A stretch of 5,619 nucleotides of DNA from positions 1 through 5,619 of the forward strand of contig JAEWWO010000406.1 in the NCBI GenBank assembly GCA_023396345.1. Direction: 5' to 3'. A model generated the notes under the pieces. It did no database searches, was not told the DNA's origin, and saw only the letters and a list, made by a program, of their open reading frames with translations. This document shows, piece after piece, positions 4,720 through 5,619 of this stretch. Position numbers and translations under genes: made by a program. Every line of letters begins with the position of its first letter. Positions within the stretch are counted from its first letter, which is position 1. Origin of the DNA: Bacteroidota bacterium. GTDB lineage: Bacteria; Bacteroidota; Bacteroidia; Chitinophagales; Chitinophagaceae.

Positions 4720-5619
4720 CTATTCCACTATCTGAACCGGGGTAGTGGGTATGTGCTCTTTATTTCTTTTGTGCAGAAAATGCGTGGTAGCGCCTGCCAA
4801 ATCCATAAATGCTTTTTTGGTAATATTGTCATCGCTTGCTACTACCGGCACACCTTTATCTCCTCCCTCGCGAATAGATTGCACAATGGGAATTTGTCCC
4901 AAAAAGTTTACATCGTATTCACTTGCGAGATTTTTGCCGCCATCTTTTCCAAAAATATAATATTTATTTTCCGGCAATTCGGCAGGCGTAAAGTAAGCCA
5001 TATTTTCTACGATGCCCAGAATAGGTACATTTACCTGCGCCTGTCCGAACATGGCAATACCTTTTTTGGCATCTGCCAGTGCTACATCCTGTGGCGTGGT
5101 TACAATGACAACGCCCGTGATAGGAACTGTTTGTAATAAGGTAAGATGAATATCGCCTGTGCCGGGCGGCATATCAATTACTAGAATATCCAGTTCTCCC
5201 CAGTCAACATCGGTGATGAATTGTTTAATCGCGCTGCTTGCCATAGGTCCTCGCCATACTACAGCTTGTTTTTCATCAACCAGAAAACCAATACTTAAAA
5301 TTTTTAAATCATATTTTTCTATGGGAATGATTTTGCCATTGCCGTTTTCATCTTCGCGCATCATAGGTCTTTCGCCACGCAATCCAAACATCATTGGCAC
5401 GCTTGGTCCGTAGATATCGGCATCCATCAATCCAACTTTTGCACCGCTGGAAGCCAGTGCCAGTGCGAGGTTTGAGGCTACCGTGCTTTTTCCTACACCA
5501 CCTTTTCCACTTACTACCGCAATAATATTTTTTACATTCGGCAGTACAGTTCTTGATGGGGCAGAAGGTTGTGCGGCTGACATGGTGGGTTTAAAAGTAA
5601 CATTTACCTGAGCCTCTTT
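4720..5619 (-). CDS. mrp: Mrp/ApbC (NBP35-like) P-loop ATPase, 5' end outside window
   Basis: The visible 299 residues belong to the Mrp family of deviant-Walker ParA/MinD-like ATPases, which carry or insert Fe-S clusters. An ATG at 5581-5583 looks like a start, but the frame continues upstream without a stop to base 5619. Those 12 extra codons (KEAQVNVTFKPT) resemble the last beta strand of the MIP18/DUF59 domain that precedes the ATPase in long Mrp proteins, so the gene is partial here. Motifs in visible numbering: deviant Walker A GKGGVGKST (38-46), switch I DADIYGPSVP (66-75), VIDMPPGTGD for Walker B/switch II, and VTTPQDVALADAKKG. Where other Mrp/ApbC proteins have CPxC after ENM, this one reads ENMAYFTPAELPENKYY, and there is no cysteine anywhere in the visible part. 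I recall this variant from other Bacteroidota. Fe-S assembly is therefore a family-based guess. It lies upstream of pyrD on the same strand and may share its transcript. Confidence 0.93.
   Translation of the reverse strand, partial: KEAQVNVTFKPTMSAAQPSAPSRTVLPNVKNIIAVVSGKGGVGKSTVASNLALALASSGAKVGLMDADIYGPSVPMMFGLRGERPMMREDENGNGKIIPIEKYDLKILSIGFLVDEKQAVVWRGPMASSAIKQFITDVDWGELDILVIDMPPGTGDIHLTLLQTVPITGVVIVTTPQDVALADAKKGIAMFGQAQVNVPILGIVENMAYFTPAELPENKYYIFGKDGGKNLASEYDVNFLGQIPIVQSIREGGDKGVPVVASDDNITKKAFMDLAGATTHFLHKRNKEHIPTTPVQIVE

Noticed and set aside
4745..5413. Three plus-strand frames opposite mrp, the longest 127 codons
   Set aside because: They mirror the conserved Mrp coding strand; the composition is that of antisense and there is no promoter or domain.

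Overview
The window looks like chromosome from a member of the Bacteroidota, most likely Chitinophagia or Sphingobacteriia. The DNA is AT-rich. The promoter-like sites follow the Bacteroidota pattern (TTG, about 18 bp, TAnnTTTG) rather than TTGACA/TATAAT. Classical Shine-Dalgarno sites are mostly absent, and the Mrp and CarB sequences resemble those I know from this phylum. All five credible protein genes lie on the minus strand, so transcription runs from the right end of the window to the left.

Right half (about 3600-5619). An Mrp/ApbC-type P-loop ATPase runs off the right edge. Its reading frame stays open to the last base, so its N-terminal MIP18-like domain lies mostly outside. It is followed by a complete class 2 (quinone-dependent) dihydroorotate dehydrogenase, pyrD. 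Next comes a free-standing 397-residue protein that matches only the C-terminal half of the carbamoyl-phosphate synthase large subunit (carB). Because pyrD is intact directly upstream, the missing CarB half is not hidden by a frameshift. The half-gene has its own well-formed Bacteroidota promoter. pyrD and carB both serve de novo pyrimidine synthesis (CarB also serves arginine).

Middle (2158-2386). This 229-bp gap holds a strong intrinsic terminator for minus-strand transcripts. It also holds a plus-strand stretch that looks like the 5' leader and signal-peptide start of an exported Bacteroidota protein but stops after 24 codons. A 9-bp inverted repeat sits against the start of the sigma-factor gene, and two TAnnTTTG-like sites face that gene.

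Left half (1-2157). A three-gene unit encodes an ECF sigma factor, a single-pass membrane protein overlapping it by 14 bp (probable anti-sigma factor), and a secreted protein with a signal peptide, a charged coiled coil and a beta-barrel-like C-terminal part that runs off the left edge. This reads as an envelope-signalling operon whose third gene is a likely target or sensor partner.

I found no rRNA, tRNA, CRISPR array, insertion sequence or phage gene. The best candidates for something unusual are the split CarB with its own promoter, the cysteine-free Mrp, and the intergenic leader/terminator/inverted-repeat cluster before the sigma operon.
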